A stretch of DNA of 64,000 bases, taken from the NCBI RefSeq assembly GCF_000699445.3, contig NC_067202.1:1-64000 (forward strand). Direction: 5' to 3'. The notes beneath the pieces were generated by a model that was not told where the DNA came from, ran no database searches, and saw only the letters and a list, made by a program, of their open reading frames with translations. Origin of the DNA: Schistosoma haematobium. Taxonomy: Eukaryota > Platyhelminthes > Trematoda > Strigeidida > Schistosomatidae. Shown in pieces: positions 1 through 10,532 of the stretch (positions within the stretch are counted from its first letter, which is position 1; every line of letters begins with the position of its first letter). A program made the translations under genes and the position numbers.

Positions 1-74
1 ATGAAAAATTAAAAACTGTTGAATAAGGACTAGTCCAAAGGCTAAGCACTTGTCACGAGACTTTAAGTTCTTAA

Positions 75-165
75 GCCTAATCCTCGGTGTGGTCGTGGAT
101 GCTCATTGCGTCCCATTCTAGTACCAAACAACTTTCAAATACTTTCTGGCTTTTTTAAATGATTG
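75..165 (+). mobile_element. Degenerate SINE-B fragment
   Basis: GGTCGTGGATGC followed by GTCCCATTCTAGTACCAAAC resembles the hammerhead part of the SINE-B copies seen intact near 33.9 and 56.7 kb. Several core bases are lost. Confidence 0.4.
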
Positions 166-639
166 TCCATCTAAGGATAGGCCATGATATAAACTATAAT
201 ATCCCACGTCTATCTGCTTTATATGATTGTTTAAAACTGGGATAAATTTTGGTCAAAATATCTTCAAATTTACTGTTTATCACAAACATTATTAACTCGA
301 AAAATCGGGGATTCAGTCATTCAGTCCTAGTTTAGAACCCGTGTACAGTGCTCAATGTTAGTCATAGTAGGAATCAGTCGTCAAGAAGCTAGATGTAGAA
401 AAATGTCTGGTGATTTTTCCAAAAGAACAGCTGTCCACGCAATATTAAGAAATATCTATAAAACGTATGAACAAGCTCAAAATCTGATATAGAAATCTAC
501 AAACCGATTATCTTACTATATATGAAGGACATCAGAAAGTACAACCTGATTTTTGAGGCTCTCTAGTGCATAGGTATGGCTCATAAACCTGCAAAATAAT
601 TTCGATAAATATTATACAAACGATAAAATGAAATGATCT

Positions 640-1015
640 AAAAAATAAGTTGGATATTATGTACAAAATAGACTGCTCCAACTGTAATAAAAAGTACATC
701 TGGCACGATAGCCCCGATCTTACTCTTTGTTTACATGAACACCAGTTACGTGTTAAAGGTCACGACGTATTTTCATTTACGTCAATGTATGAAGGCAATT
801 GCGTATACGCGTTTGACTGTGGAACGGTATCTTGGACTGAGGCAACACAAGGAAGGCCAGAAAATTATTTAGATTCTCGGTTCTCAGGTCAATCAGTAGT
901 CAAGAGATTTTTCAAAATAGAATCAATTTATCACACATTTGAAGCAATAATAAATCAAGGTGAACACATAAGGAATGATCGATCAAAGACTGACAACAAT
1001 CAAGAGCAAAGCTGA
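640..1015 (+). mobile_element. Penelope-like element, decayed GIY-YIG endonuclease fragment
   Basis: The 121-codon frame from 650 has the start of the Penelope endonuclease: YKIDCSNCNKKYI, then LHEHQL and, about 75 residues on, VVKRFFKIESIYH. These fit the family's (V)YKI.C..C...Y(V/I)G pattern, the R..EH motif and the closing NR.I....Y. The Gly of the YIG motif and the Arg before the HEHQL block are replaced, so the nuclease is probably dead. No reverse transcriptase is visible upstream. It sits in a KIF4 intron. Confidence 0.75.
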
Positions 1016-1229
1016 CAGGATAGGTCATTTAGAGAAATTCCGATAGCTCACCTCTATCTGAAGTTTGTGTTATCAAGAAAAACTGTGAAAGCCCCATGAT
1101 TAAATCACCCAGCTGCATGTCGGTATTTGTTATATTCAGTTCCTTTATAAGCACAACTTCTTTTGTGACTTTCAGAGTAAACATTCGTTCCATAGTTTAA
1201 ACTGTCTAAATTCTTATCACATTTATCAG

Positions 1230-1624
1230 ATATGATTTGGCTACACGAGTTCGCGCTTGGGTCAAAACAGATTTAGATATCCAAATCAGTATGGATGCTG
1301 TTAGGTATCATTTGAGTCATTTTATGGATTCGCGTAGAACACTTTGTGGTCGTTTATGCACGATCGAAGCCAAAATAAAGTTGCGGACAAGACGGTCAAC
1401 CTTATGATATGTATATTGAAGAAGTGAACAGTCTAACTGAATCGATTCAATGTCAAACACAAGTGCTTGGCGATTTGCAACAAAAACTTATGGATGCCGG
1501 TGAAAGATCATCGACAGATGCCTCCGGTCCACCTGATTCGACTGGTCAAATGCTCTCGTCTCGTTTATGTCAACTACATAGCTTCCAAGAAGCACGAATA
1601 GCTTTGAAATATCTATTCAGACAA
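1230..1624 (+). CDS. KIF4: KIF4 exon: distal coiled coil, with frameshift
   Basis: The acceptor is ATTTATCAG at 1221-1229 and the donor is GTAGGT at 1625. The reading starts YDLATRVRAW and runs to a stop at about 1404. The matching downstream residues (DMYIEEVNS... to KYLFRQ) lie in the next frame. Deleting one T within 1398-1404 would join two parts that both align with consecutive KIF4 stalk sequence, so I treat this as one exon with a +1 indel. The exon ends in phase 0. Confidence 0.8.
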
Positions 1625-4600
1625 GTAGGTTGTACTTTTTATTCTTTTCTAACCAGACTGACCAATTGATGAATCTGTCCAAATTGTCAAGCTACATTTG
1701 AATATAAGTGGTCACTCAGTGGGTAGACATATAACAACATACGTCCGTGCAATATGGTTTATTAATTTAATGATGTAAGTTACAACAGAATGCCGATTCT
1801 GTAAACAGGCTTCGCAAAGCATTGCCAATAGGATATGAATTCCACTTATTTATTCTCTATAAAAATGTAGTGATCTGATTTAACTAGTCAACAGTTCTTT
1901 ATTTTGCTTATTCTTGCCGTTTTTATTTATTTCATAGGCATCGTCATCTGAAGTTTCTAAGATTAATTTAGAAACTCAAGTATGTGAATTGGAATCCCAA
2001 CTGAATGCAGAGAAACGAAAATCTGAGGAGAATGTAAGTTGGAATGATAAGTTTTCTACTGAAACACCAATACTCGAATGCATTTGTGAAGTTCTTAAGT
2101 CGATGCAAAAATCCTATACCATATTTGCCTTCTTGAAGAGGAGCGTTAGCCAGTATGCTACTACACAAATAAATTCGTTTGGCATAATTTTAAAACTTAT
2201 GTTTGAATTGATCACGACATCGCTGAGAAATCGGCGAACGGAACGAAGTATCAATGACACTATAATGCGTCCCAGCCGGTATATTTTCCCACTCCTGATT
2301 TGTTCGATCGTTGATGGAGTGACATCCACAATTGCTTGAAGCCGGTCGCGGACGGCCTTTTTGTGGGAGGGCTTTGACGTGTTAGCTCCGTTCTTCAAAT
2401 GGCCCTACCGCCGGAGACAGAAATCCATGAGGTAAGGTGAAGTGTGACAGTTTAGGGTCGACCTTTTCTAACCCCTTCCTTCCTTGTGAGAAGGCCGCAT
2501 CGCTGCAGATGCTTGTTGTCCGAGAGAAACAACTTACTGCTGTCACACCGCTCTACAGTCAGCAATACGACTTCGCCCTCCGACCTTGAGTTGCTGGTTT
2601 TAGTCTAACCGTTCTCCAATCGACCTGCCTGTCATGGTAGAACCTACAGGAAATATGTTCCAGACAATATAGCTCGGTTGGGTCATCACGATAGGCAAGC
2701 CTGACCACTGCGTCAAGGTAGCAGCTATGGTCGAGTGTCAAAGTTATGAATGGTCTGGAAATACAGTAGTGATAATATTTGTGTTGGCTGTGATTCTCCC
2801 CGTGTGCCCAAACCGAAGCAGGTGGTTATCTGAGGAGGAGAGCGGGCTCACCCCACTCTCGGCCATACCAGGGCTTTTGGGGTGATGTGGCTCAGAATTG
2901 GTTGTTATAAAGCGGATACTCTTACTGTTTGTTTTCTCTTAGATCTTAGGTTTCAAAGTTGTCATATGGTTTTTCATTCTACCTATTTATTCTTCTCTTG
3001 TCACTTTTTATAAGGGTTTGATACAGTTTTATACTGTCACTATTGCTACCACTTCTTCTACTTGGATTTTTCTTGGTAATTTCATCTTGTGATTAATTGT
3101 TGGGGCAACCTGAACCCAGCACACGTTGCATATGACTGATTGGTCGACAATCTGTTAGTCTGTGTTCATTAACATGGTTCACTCCAACAGTTAGTGATTT
3201 CACGGCCTAATCCCAATTCTTTGTTTGATTGTCTTCAACCTTCTTGGTTAGTCATGTAGGATCCATGTAAAAGATTTAAAAAAGCCTTATTTCAAACCAA
3301 TAATCCAAATAAACTTCAAAGTCTTGAGGATTTGACTGACTCATGAACTGGTCCTAGGTATTATAGAATTACGTCTCCTGACTTTTCTTCCCTGTCTTGT
3401 AGATTAGACCTCCAGATTGAAAGGTTGACGACGCTCCTTAATAAAACATTCTTCGATCAATAACTGAATCGACTCGCAAATACGATCGTGAATACTTATG
3501 ATGGATTTGATGATATACTTTTTCCATTTTATTACTAACACAAAAGATAGTTTTTATCCATTTAATTCAAGTGCTTCTTTTCATTCAATGTTAATTCTTA
3601 TTTCCTAGCTCATATATCAGCTTGCTTATGATTAAAGTTACTTCTAAACAAACTCAAGCTGCTGACCGGTCTAAATTTTCACTGCTCTCACCGATTATGG
3701 ATTCCCAATAGGATTTTATCAAGGTGACAATAGATTACAGCCCGAATGTTATTAAGGATGAGTTTTGCTTCCAATTAGATGATCTCAAAAAAGTGTATTT
3801 GATGGTTACTATAGTGTTGACTGAAGATTCAAATACACAGGACAGGTCTCTAGCTACATAAAGTTTGCTTCGGGTGCTAGTTGTGGCTTGTTAATCTCAG
3901 GTCAGATAACTGTGATCTCCTGTTGCAGCTGTGCACTGACTCAACTGTTTCCTGATCAGCAACAACTTGCGGTACCGATGTGTCACCTTGGGGTGTCCTC
4001 TTAGCCTGGACATATCTTGGGCTTTGGTGGCCGGTCAATGTCTCATCCTGAACGGGTTGGTATACTAAAATGAGCCTCTGCTTCAGTTTCAATTAATTAC
4101 CAAAAAGAGTTAGGTTGAACACTAGTAGTTAGTCTACCAAATAGTATATGGGCCATAACTAGAAAGAAATCTGTTTAGGGCTAGCAACTGTCAGTGCTTA
4201 TGACTAAGTGGTCTGAGGTATTACCTGAATTAGCTGATGATAGAAGCCAATAGCATTTCTACTGTAGTTCTTCATAAGGGTCGTGGGAATTTTTATCTAA
4301 GAGAATTCTAAAGCAATTAGTCCCTTTTATAAATTTCGATAGAACAATGAGAAAACTGTGATGTATTTGCTCTATACATTCGAACAATCTGGTCACACAT
4401 ATACTTGTCATGGCATTTTTTATATGAAAATTAATAAAGGTCAATTAAATGAAAGTCCAAGTGAAAGAGTAACAAAGGGGGAGAAAAAGAATAAGAAATT
4501 GTAATAATAGGTATTCTCGATGGCTGCTTTCAATCTCTGTCTTAAAACTATGCTGTTGGATTCGCTTCTATATGGTAGATTGATATAAACTTTTTCTTTG

Positions 4601-5887
4601 GAACTGAATAAATTAGAGGTCTTGGCATCAACTGACTTTTGCGCTTTTGCTATTAATGTATCAGTCAGTGACATTTCATCTTTTTCCACCATGTCAGAGG
4701 TACAAATTCTATGATCCTCCAAATGCCCTGGTACGGCCGAGAGTGGGGAGAGTCCGCTCTCCCTCTCGAAATGCTCTCACATGGCCACGCGTATATAGCT
4801 TCTGCCAGAGAATTCCTACTCACTACCTTCTCGTGGCGGCAGAAGGACCTGTAAATATACCGGCTGGGACGCATTATAGTGTCATTGATACTTCGTTCCG
4901 TTCGCCGATTTCTCAGCGATGTCGTGATCAATTCAAACATAAGTTTTAAAATTATGCCAAACGAATTTATTTGTGTAGTAGCATACTGGCTAACGCTCCT
5001 CTTCAAGAAGGCAAATATGGTATAGGATTTTTGCATCGACTTAAGAACTTCACAAATGCATTCGAGTATTGGTGTTTCAGTAGAAAACTTATCATTCCAA
5101 CTTACATTCTCCTCAGATTTTCGTTTCTCTGCATTCAGTTGGGATTCCAATTCACATACTTGAGTTTCTAAATTAATCTTAGAAACTTCAGATGACGATG
5201 CCTATGAAATAAATAAAAACGGCAAGAATAAGCAAAATAAAGAACTGTTGACTAGTTAAATCAGATCACTACATTTTTATAGAGAATAAATAAGTGGAAT
5301 TCATATCCTATTGGCAATGCTTTGCGAAGCCTGTTTACAGAATCGGCATTCTGTTGTAACTTACATCATTAAATTAATAAACCATATTGCACGGACGTAT
5401 GTTGTTATATGTCTACCCACTGAGTGACCACTTATATTCAAATGTAGCTTGACAATTCGGACAGATTCATCAATTGGTCAGTCTGGTTAGAAAAGAATAA
5501 AAAGTACAACCTACTTGTCTGAATAGATATTTCAAAGCTATTCGTGCTTCTTGGATGCTATGTATTCATAGTGATGTTAAATAGTTATTAAATAAATTCA
5601 TTTTTATTTCCATTAATCAGTCAAAATCTGATGCAGATTCACATAAACGTCGATGTAAATGCCGAGGAACATGTCAAGCACGGTGTAGTTGTAAACGTTC
5701 TGGTCGTCCGTGTGTCCCATCACATTGTCACTGTGTATTAGGTCTATGCAAAAACCGTTCAGATTCATCATCACAAAACAGTCAAATAGTCACTTCAATC
5801 GAAAATCCTGCAACTGTTATGGGACCACCATCTGGATTTCCCGTTATATTACGTCCCAAACGTAAAACTCGTGCACTACAAATTTGA
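1230..5887 (+). CDS. KIF4: KIF4-type chromokinesin, C-terminal part (3 exons, 5' end outside window)
   Basis: Exons 1230-1624, 1939-2034 and 5621-5887 join in phase 0 with GT/AG sites. KIF4 kinesins are plus-end motors that act on chromosome arms and the anaphase midzone. The first exon gives coiled coil resembling the end of the KIF4 stalk (motifs ATRV, LQQKL, ALKYL). The last exon gives a cysteine cluster spaced CxC-x3-C-x3-CxC-x6-C-x3-CxC-x4-C followed by NR, the arrangement of the KIF4 C-terminal cysteine-rich domain, which in the vertebrate protein binds an iron-sulfur cluster. The motor domain is not in the window. One base too many near 1400 breaks the first exon, so this is either a sequence error or a decaying gene; the intact splice phases favour error. 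The 3.6 kb second intron holds retrotransposon pieces and an inverted copy of an upstream exon. The family assignment is firm; expression and integrity are not known. Confidence 0.85.
1575..2286 (+). repeat. Left arm of a 712 bp inverted duplication
   Basis: This arm covers the last 50 bases of one KIF4 exon, the following intron, the 96 nt exon and about 250 bases of the next intron. It matches the reverse complement of 4853-5564 with only a few differences seen by eye. Confidence 0.92.
1939..2034 (+). CDS. KIF4: KIF4 exon: coiled-coil segment of 32 codons
   Basis: The acceptor is TTTCATAG and the donor GTAAGT follows SEEN. The exon is 96 nt and phase 0 at both ends. It is rich in Glu, Lys, Ser and Leu, as expected for stalk next to the ALKYL motif. 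A nearly identical copy in opposite orientation lies at 5105-5200, inside the following intron. Confidence 0.8.
2336..2745 (-). mobile_element. 5' end fragment of an RTE-like non-LTR retrotransposon
   Basis: The reverse complement matches 8282-8690, the start of the larger element near 8.3-9.8 kb. It carries the same G+C-rich leader with GTCGACC and the block reading CGCGACCGGC. After that block the two copies diverge. It inserted next to the kinesin inverted repeat. Confidence 0.8.
2803..2880 (+). repeat. Repeat R4, internally deleted copy
   Basis: The start GTGCCCAAACCGAAGCAGGT and the end CCACTCTCGGCC..TACCAGGGC match the two ends of the copy at 41520-41958, with the middle missing. Confidence 0.7.
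2900..4720. other. Kinesin intron interior, no gene recognised
   Basis: Frames of 60-90 codons occur on both strands but none shows splice-site context or a family motif. Part of 3660-4100 is less AT-rich and may be an old retrotransposon remnant; I could not assign it. Confidence 0.5.
4720..4852 (-). repeat. Repeat R4, 3' fragment
   Basis: The reverse complement contains CGCGTGGCCATGTGAGAG and CCACTCTCGGCCGTACCAGG, as in 41860-41945. It abuts the right arm of the inverted duplication exactly, so the junction may mark how the duplication formed. Confidence 0.75.
4853..5564 (-). repeat. Right arm of the 712 bp inverted duplication, with antisense copy of KIF4 exons
   Basis: This is the reverse-complement partner of 1575-2286 and has the same length. 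On the - strand it holds a copy of the 96 nt exon with its splice sites and the 3' end of the preceding exon. It lies inside the KIF4 intron, so the pre-mRNA could fold into a long double-stranded hairpin with a 2.6 kb loop. Confidence 0.92.
5621..5887 (+). CDS. KIF4: KIF4 terminal exon: cysteine-rich CXC domain
   Basis: The exon begins after CCATTAATCAG and continues the frame of the 32-codon exon. Residues 13-48 of the exon hold nine cysteines in the KIF4 pattern, starting CKCRGTC and ending CKNR. The stop is at 5885-5887. A donor-like GTAAAA at 5862 offers a spliced alternative that would replace the last eight residues. Confidence 0.88.
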   Translation, partial: SKSDADSHKRRCKCRGTCQARCSCKRSGRPCVPSHCHCVLGLCKNRSDSSSQNSQIVTSIENPATVMGPPSGFPVILRPKRKTRALQI

Positions 5888-6420
5888 TTGAAGAACAACA
5901 AAAATAAACATATGACTCACACACTGATGAATGAAACGTATAATTTAAACAAACTTGTACATCCATATCAGAAAATAATGATAATGATGATATACAATCT
6001 CCAACTGACAATTCACAACTATCTGACGGTGGGTCACTTCGTTACTTATGGCCTAAAAATCGTTTATCTTATTTTCCCAGTCCACTATTGCGTTCAGAGA
6101 GATAAACGTTTTCTACCGGCCAAAAATCTCCCAGAAATGTACTTCACTATCCTGGCTTCATTGGTTTCCTTTCTTAGTTTAATACACTTGTACGTGGTTT
6201 CTGTGTATGGACGCTATTATTTTATCTCTTTTCCCTTCTTCTATCCAGTTTATGTATATATTTGTTGCTTACGATAGAACCAGTAGGATAACATTAATTT
6301 GTGTGTTGTGTTTTGCTTCTTTATTTTTCACAATCGTAGTCCATTTCATTATGTATATTTTAGCTTAGATATCGTGATTTGTTGTTCATAAAAGAATAAA
6401 TACACTAAAACAATCGTTGT
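5888..6420 (+). other. Probable KIF4 3' untranslated region with poly(A) signal
   Basis: An AATAAA hexamer at 6395-6400 lies about 510 bases after the stop and is the first good signal downstream. The sequence is AT-rich. Open frames here look like chance except the 5972-6105 candidate. Confidence 0.5.
5972..6105 (+). CDS. Possible alternative last exon of the KIF4 gene
   Basis: If the GTAAAA at 5862 is used with the CATATCAG acceptor ending at 5971, a 110 nt intron is removed. The frame then stays open for 44 more codons (acidic Asn/Asp-rich, then LRYLWPKNRLSYF) to a TAA at 6103. The phase fits exactly (one base left, two supplied). The alternative is simple read-through to the stop at 5885. 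I cannot tell which is used. Confidence 0.4.
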
Positions 6421-6639
6421 GAAACCGTTTCTGGTTTTCTCTTGTAGATAAAGGTTGATTTTTCCTCGTTTCCTCTAAACTTCATGTTGTCGCTTATAAC
6501 GCCGAACACTGTACCAAATAGAACAACAAGCTTCCTTAGCTAGGACTTCAGAATCTCGCGCCATCGTTGTGTGCTGCGTCTCCGAAACGCGCATGCAGGA
6601 CTAGAGTAGCGTCATTCATTTGACATCACCATGTCAAAG

Positions 6640-7250
6640 TAACGAACCAACTCGATTCATAGGAAACTTGAGAAGAAAGTAAATCTTAGTAACTGTGAGA
6701 ACCACAAAGAAAGGTTTACACCATTGTCAAAGCCAGGCAAAGTTTGCAACAGAGCGTAACTGAAACGAGCGAAGGATTCAGTAGTAACTCAAACTAGAGA
6801 CCAGCGTGAAGACTTTTATAAGTATCGATTACGTACGGGCCGAATCGAGATAGTACAACTCAATGTTGAACAATCAATCGAATGGAACTCATCGCTGTAC
6901 AGTAACTTCCTTGATTATGAGAAAGGAAACGAAAGAGTGGATTTTTTCAAAAATATGGAGTACCTGAAGAGATTTTCATCTTTATATGGAACTCATACGA
7001 AGTACTGAATTGCGAAATTGTGCAGGGAGGGTAGCTCATAGATGTATTTCAAGTGAAGACCAGTGTCAGACAAGACTGGTTAATCTCGTTTTTCTTCTTT
7101 TTTTCCAGCTGCTGACTGCACTATGAAGACCATAACATATCTGGGGATGCACGGAATACAGTGAACACCTTAGACTTTGTAGATGACCAAGTACTATTAT
7201 CCCACTCCTAGCAATAAATTTAGGCGAACACAGTCAGTATAGAGGTGGCA
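6640..7250 (+). mobile_element. Highly decayed RTE-like reverse transcriptase fragment
   Basis: Short in-frame islands follow the order of the RTE reverse transcriptase copy at 35.1-35.4 kb: EQSIEW, NFLDYEK, YGVPE-like, then a receptor of the CKVVHGG-like and VRTGVRQG-like segments. Stops and frameshifts break it throughout. Confidence 0.6.
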
Positions 7251-7669
7251 TCAATAGAAATGGTGCTTAGCATTCACAATGGAAGAAGCAAGATCATAAA
7301 GATATTTGGCGATACTTTCAATGATCCATTATACTATAAATGACAAGTATTCTCAAGAGGATAAGTGTAGTGTAGCCTAAATATTGTTAAATGGTATTGA
7401 TGATCTTAGTTCCTTTGCTTATTAAACAAAATATACACTTGATTGATACATGGTGCAATATGAGGCCAGAGTGATTTATGGTCGCTTATGCATATAACCC
7501 ATAAAAAATGTGCTCAAGATGATATTAAAATAGCAACAACACTTAATATTACATAAAAAGCCGGAGCAACTAGTACAGTCGTTATTTTTACTCCAGAATT
7601 TATACCCGTGACAGGACAGCGCCATTACGATCAAATAGTTCAATTCATGTGAAAATCCTTCAAAACAAG

Positions 7670-7850
7670 GCTGCATACTAAAAGTCAGTCAGTTACAACG
7701 TAGGATCAGGCACATACATGCATCGGTCCAAGTTGCCATATCTCATTAGCACAGCAAGACGAACACCTGATTCATAGAAGCAGTAAACTCAATGGTGTAA
7801 TATATAAAGGAAAAATTAGGATATAGTACTAAAACACAGAAATCCACTCA
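7670..7850 (-). mobile_element. 3' untranslated fragment of a CR1-like element
   Basis: The segment with CATCGGTCCAAGTTGCCATA and TGGTGTAATATATAAAGGAA matches 58705-58870. There it lies just 3' of a reverse-transcriptase C-terminus, so this copy is a short 3' end only. Confidence 0.65.
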
Positions 7851-8162
7851 AGTCCATGTCTCCATTTTAATTTAAATTATTCGTATTAGTTAACACTTTG
7901 CAAATCAGTATTCAGCAATGTTTAGTAATGGTACACTGATTATAAACACTTCAACCAAGCCGATTCACCAATCAATATCGGTTTAAACAGGGGTAGGTAG
8001 GAATATTATCTGTCGTGTAACTAATAAAGTATGTTGATTAATTTGACTGAGGATAAATTTCATATTGAAACTAATTTCATGGTAGGGTTCACATTTAAGT
8101 GGTACTAAGTAAAGGGAAATGACTTGAAGATTATCTATCTTCATTATGGACTGACGTAAGGT

Positions 8163-8256
8163 GATATGTGCAACCATGTTTATACTTCAAGATAAGTTCA
8201 AATGCACTACTAATCACTAAAAGTTACACATGTGATAACAAATGAACATGCAGCTG
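8163..8256 (+). repeat. Left copy of a 94 bp direct repeat flanking an RTE element
   Basis: GATATGTGCAACCATG to AACATGCAGCT recurs at 9814-9906 with one A fewer. The copies bracket the element at 8257-9813, so they look like a very long target-site duplication. Confidence 0.85.
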
Positions 8257-9813
8257 TATTTCCAGACCATTCATAACTTTGACACTCGACCATAGCTGCT
8301 ACCTTGACGCAGTGGTCAGGCTTGCCTATCGTGATGACCCAACCGAGCTATATTGTCTGGAACATATTTCCTGTAGGTTCTACCATGACAGGCAGGTCGA
8401 TTGGAGAACGGTTAGACTAAAACCAGCAACTCAAGGTCGGAGGGCGAAGTCGTATTGCTGACTGTAGAGCGGTGTGACAGCAGTAAGTTGTTTCTCTCGG
8501 ACAACAAGCATCTGCAGCGATGCGGCCTTCTCACAAGGAAGGAAGGGGTTAGAAAAGGTCGACCCTAAACTGTCACACTTCACCTTACCTCATGGATTTC
8601 TGTCTCCGGCGGTAGGGCCATTTGAAGAACGGAGCTAACACGTCAAAGCCCTCCCACAAAAAGGCCGTCCGCGACCGGCCTCAAGCAGTTGTCTCCTGGG
8701 CTCTGCGGTCACACTCCCAGGTCGTTAAGGCCGGCATTAATCCGACTTCATTTTCAGGTCACATCGCTATCAACCACCGATGGACGGGCTCGATAGAAGA
8801 CTGTCGCTCATTCTGGAGCACATGCCTAGATTCAGATCATGCTCTAGGGCGAGCGCGTATTTGCCTGTGTCTGACTGGACGCAAGAAAGACGCTGCAAGG
8901 AAACCTCTTAGGGGCCTACTTAATGATAGTCAAACTAAGAGTATATTTCAGGAACAACTAGAAAAACAGTTATGCAGCCATGTAGGTGATGCCCACCCCG
9001 AGGCAGCATGGAATGATATCCGAAAAGCTGTGGAAACAGCAGTGACATCTACTAGTACGGTAAACCGTAAGGTTAGGGAGAAACACTGGATCTCAGCAGC
9101 ATCTACCGCACTGATAAATGCTCGAAAACTCATACCATCTGGATCTCAACATGACGAAGAGCGGAGTCAGCTTAAGCGCAAGCTGACAAGAAGTCTACGC
9201 AATGATCGTGAACAGTGGTGGGTAGCGAAAGCAAGAGAGATGGAAAAGGCAGCGGCAATAGGTAATAGCAGACAATTGTTCAGACTCGTTAGGGAAACCG
9301 GTATTAGGAAACCGACTGTTAGCGAAACACTCTCAGAGAAAGATGGACAAATTATACATTCTCAATCCAGGAGATTGGATCGATGTACAGAACACTTCAG
9401 GGATCAGTTCAACTGGCCTTCAGCCACACTTCGGTTTCCCACGATCTCCAGTCAGCCTAAATGGCAAGTTAATGTAGGTCCTCCGACTCTTTATGAAGTT
9501 GAAGAAGCTATAGGAAATCTGAAGCGAGGGAGAGCAGCAGGCCCTGACAGGTTTACTCCTGAGATTTTTAAGTATGGTGGTCCAGTATTAGCAGTGAGAT
9601 TAACTGAGGTCTTAGGTAGAATTTGGGAACTGGACGCAATCCATCTGACTGGTCTCAATCACTGATTGTGCCAGCCTATAAGAAAGGACAAAAGTCCTAT
9701 TGTGACAATCACAGAGGAATCAGTTTGACTAATATACTGTTTAAAATATTAGCTTCAATAATACTTCGACGCCTAACTAAAGCTCGTGAAAAACAGACTA
9801 GAGAAAATAAGGC
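8257..9813 (+). mobile_element. RTE-like non-LTR retrotransposon, 5' part present, 3' end missing
   Basis: The leader (8257-8690) is followed by a 347-codon frame from 8622. It joins the leader to the end of an APE-type endonuclease (SDHAL near residue 75), a linker, and the start of the reverse transcriptase (LKRGRAAGPD, PEIFKYGG). A one-base shift near 9640 moves the reading to the next frame, which continues DWSQSLIVPAYKKG and HRGISLTNI, the RT motif 1-2 region. Sequence stops at 9813, before the catalytic DD motif. Most of the endonuclease is deleted at about 8700. It is inactive. RTE identity is inferred from the RT blocks and the related TAAG-tailed copies in the window. Confidence 0.82.
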
Positions 9814-9906
9814 GATATGTGCAACCATGTTTATACTTCAAGATAAGTTCAAATGCACTACTAATCACTAAAAGTTACACATGTGATAACAAATGAACAT
9901 GCAGCT
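9814..9906 (+). repeat. Right copy of the 94 bp direct repeat
   Basis: It matches 8163-8256 except for one A in a homopolymer. Confidence 0.85.
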
Positions 9907-10039
9907 TGGAAAAGTTTCACATGAGAGGAAACTGACCAAATTAATATTCATTTAGGTAAATTGGGTTTGTAGAGATTATTAAGTCTGAAAAAATAGCATC
10001 ACAGACTCAACTTAAACAACTATTGAAAATCGAAAGGCA

Positions 10040-10205
10040 GTAAACAGCTGTGTTTTCATGGTATGGGACACCTCAGTGGTACGTATTCGTGACCCGAAAA
10101 GAGGAGATCGAAACCAGGTCCTTTGGTTGTGCGCGCGAGCCCTTAAGATTTTGAACGCTGAGCCGGAAGCCAACAGTGCACCTGTCTAGCTTCAACAGAT
10201 TCACT
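10040..10205 (-). mobile_element. Degenerate SINE-B copy
   Basis: On the - strand the order is CGGCTCAGCG, a B-box-like GGTTTCGATCTCC, then CACTGAGGTGTCCCATACCATG, i.e. tRNA-like head followed by hammerhead remnant. The GAC-GAAA part has decayed. Confidence 0.6.
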
Positions 10206-10489
10206 ATGGTATATGACTATCTTCTATTGCCTGTCGTGGATAACTGTCTCGAAATCAGCATGGTTGGACTTCACCAGTCATAACTTTTCACCAGTGAGCA
10301 CAGGATTATTGTTGCTACCCGGATTTTGTGGAAATTGATGAATAATCGCAGATGACATTTAGATGCACAGTTTGAGTAAGATGAAAAATATATGAAGTAT
10401 CCCACTTAATAAGAATGTTTACACAAGATACCGATTAGCTCGAAGGTGCTTTAAACATTTCACTGTCTTTCTGAGTTTTGAGGAAACAA

Positions 10490-10532
10490 ATAGTATCACT
10501 ACTGTATTTCCAGACCATTCATAACTTTGACA
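10490..10532 (+). repeat. Short copy of the RTE 5'-flank sequence
   Basis: TATCACTACTGTATTTCCAG through CTTTGACA also occurs at 8257-8286 and, reversed, at 2740-2780. Three copies suggest it is the extreme 5' end of the RTE element rather than unique target DNA. Confidence 0.6.

Noticed and set aside
4665..5150. 161-codon open frame on the - strand
   Set aside because: It is mainly the antisense copy of kinesin exon and intron plus repeat R4, not an independent gene.
5888..6277. 129-codon + strand frame after the kinesin stop
   Set aside because: It is rich in Tyr, Ile and Phe from AT-rich UTR and overlaps a more coding-like frame at 5972-6105.
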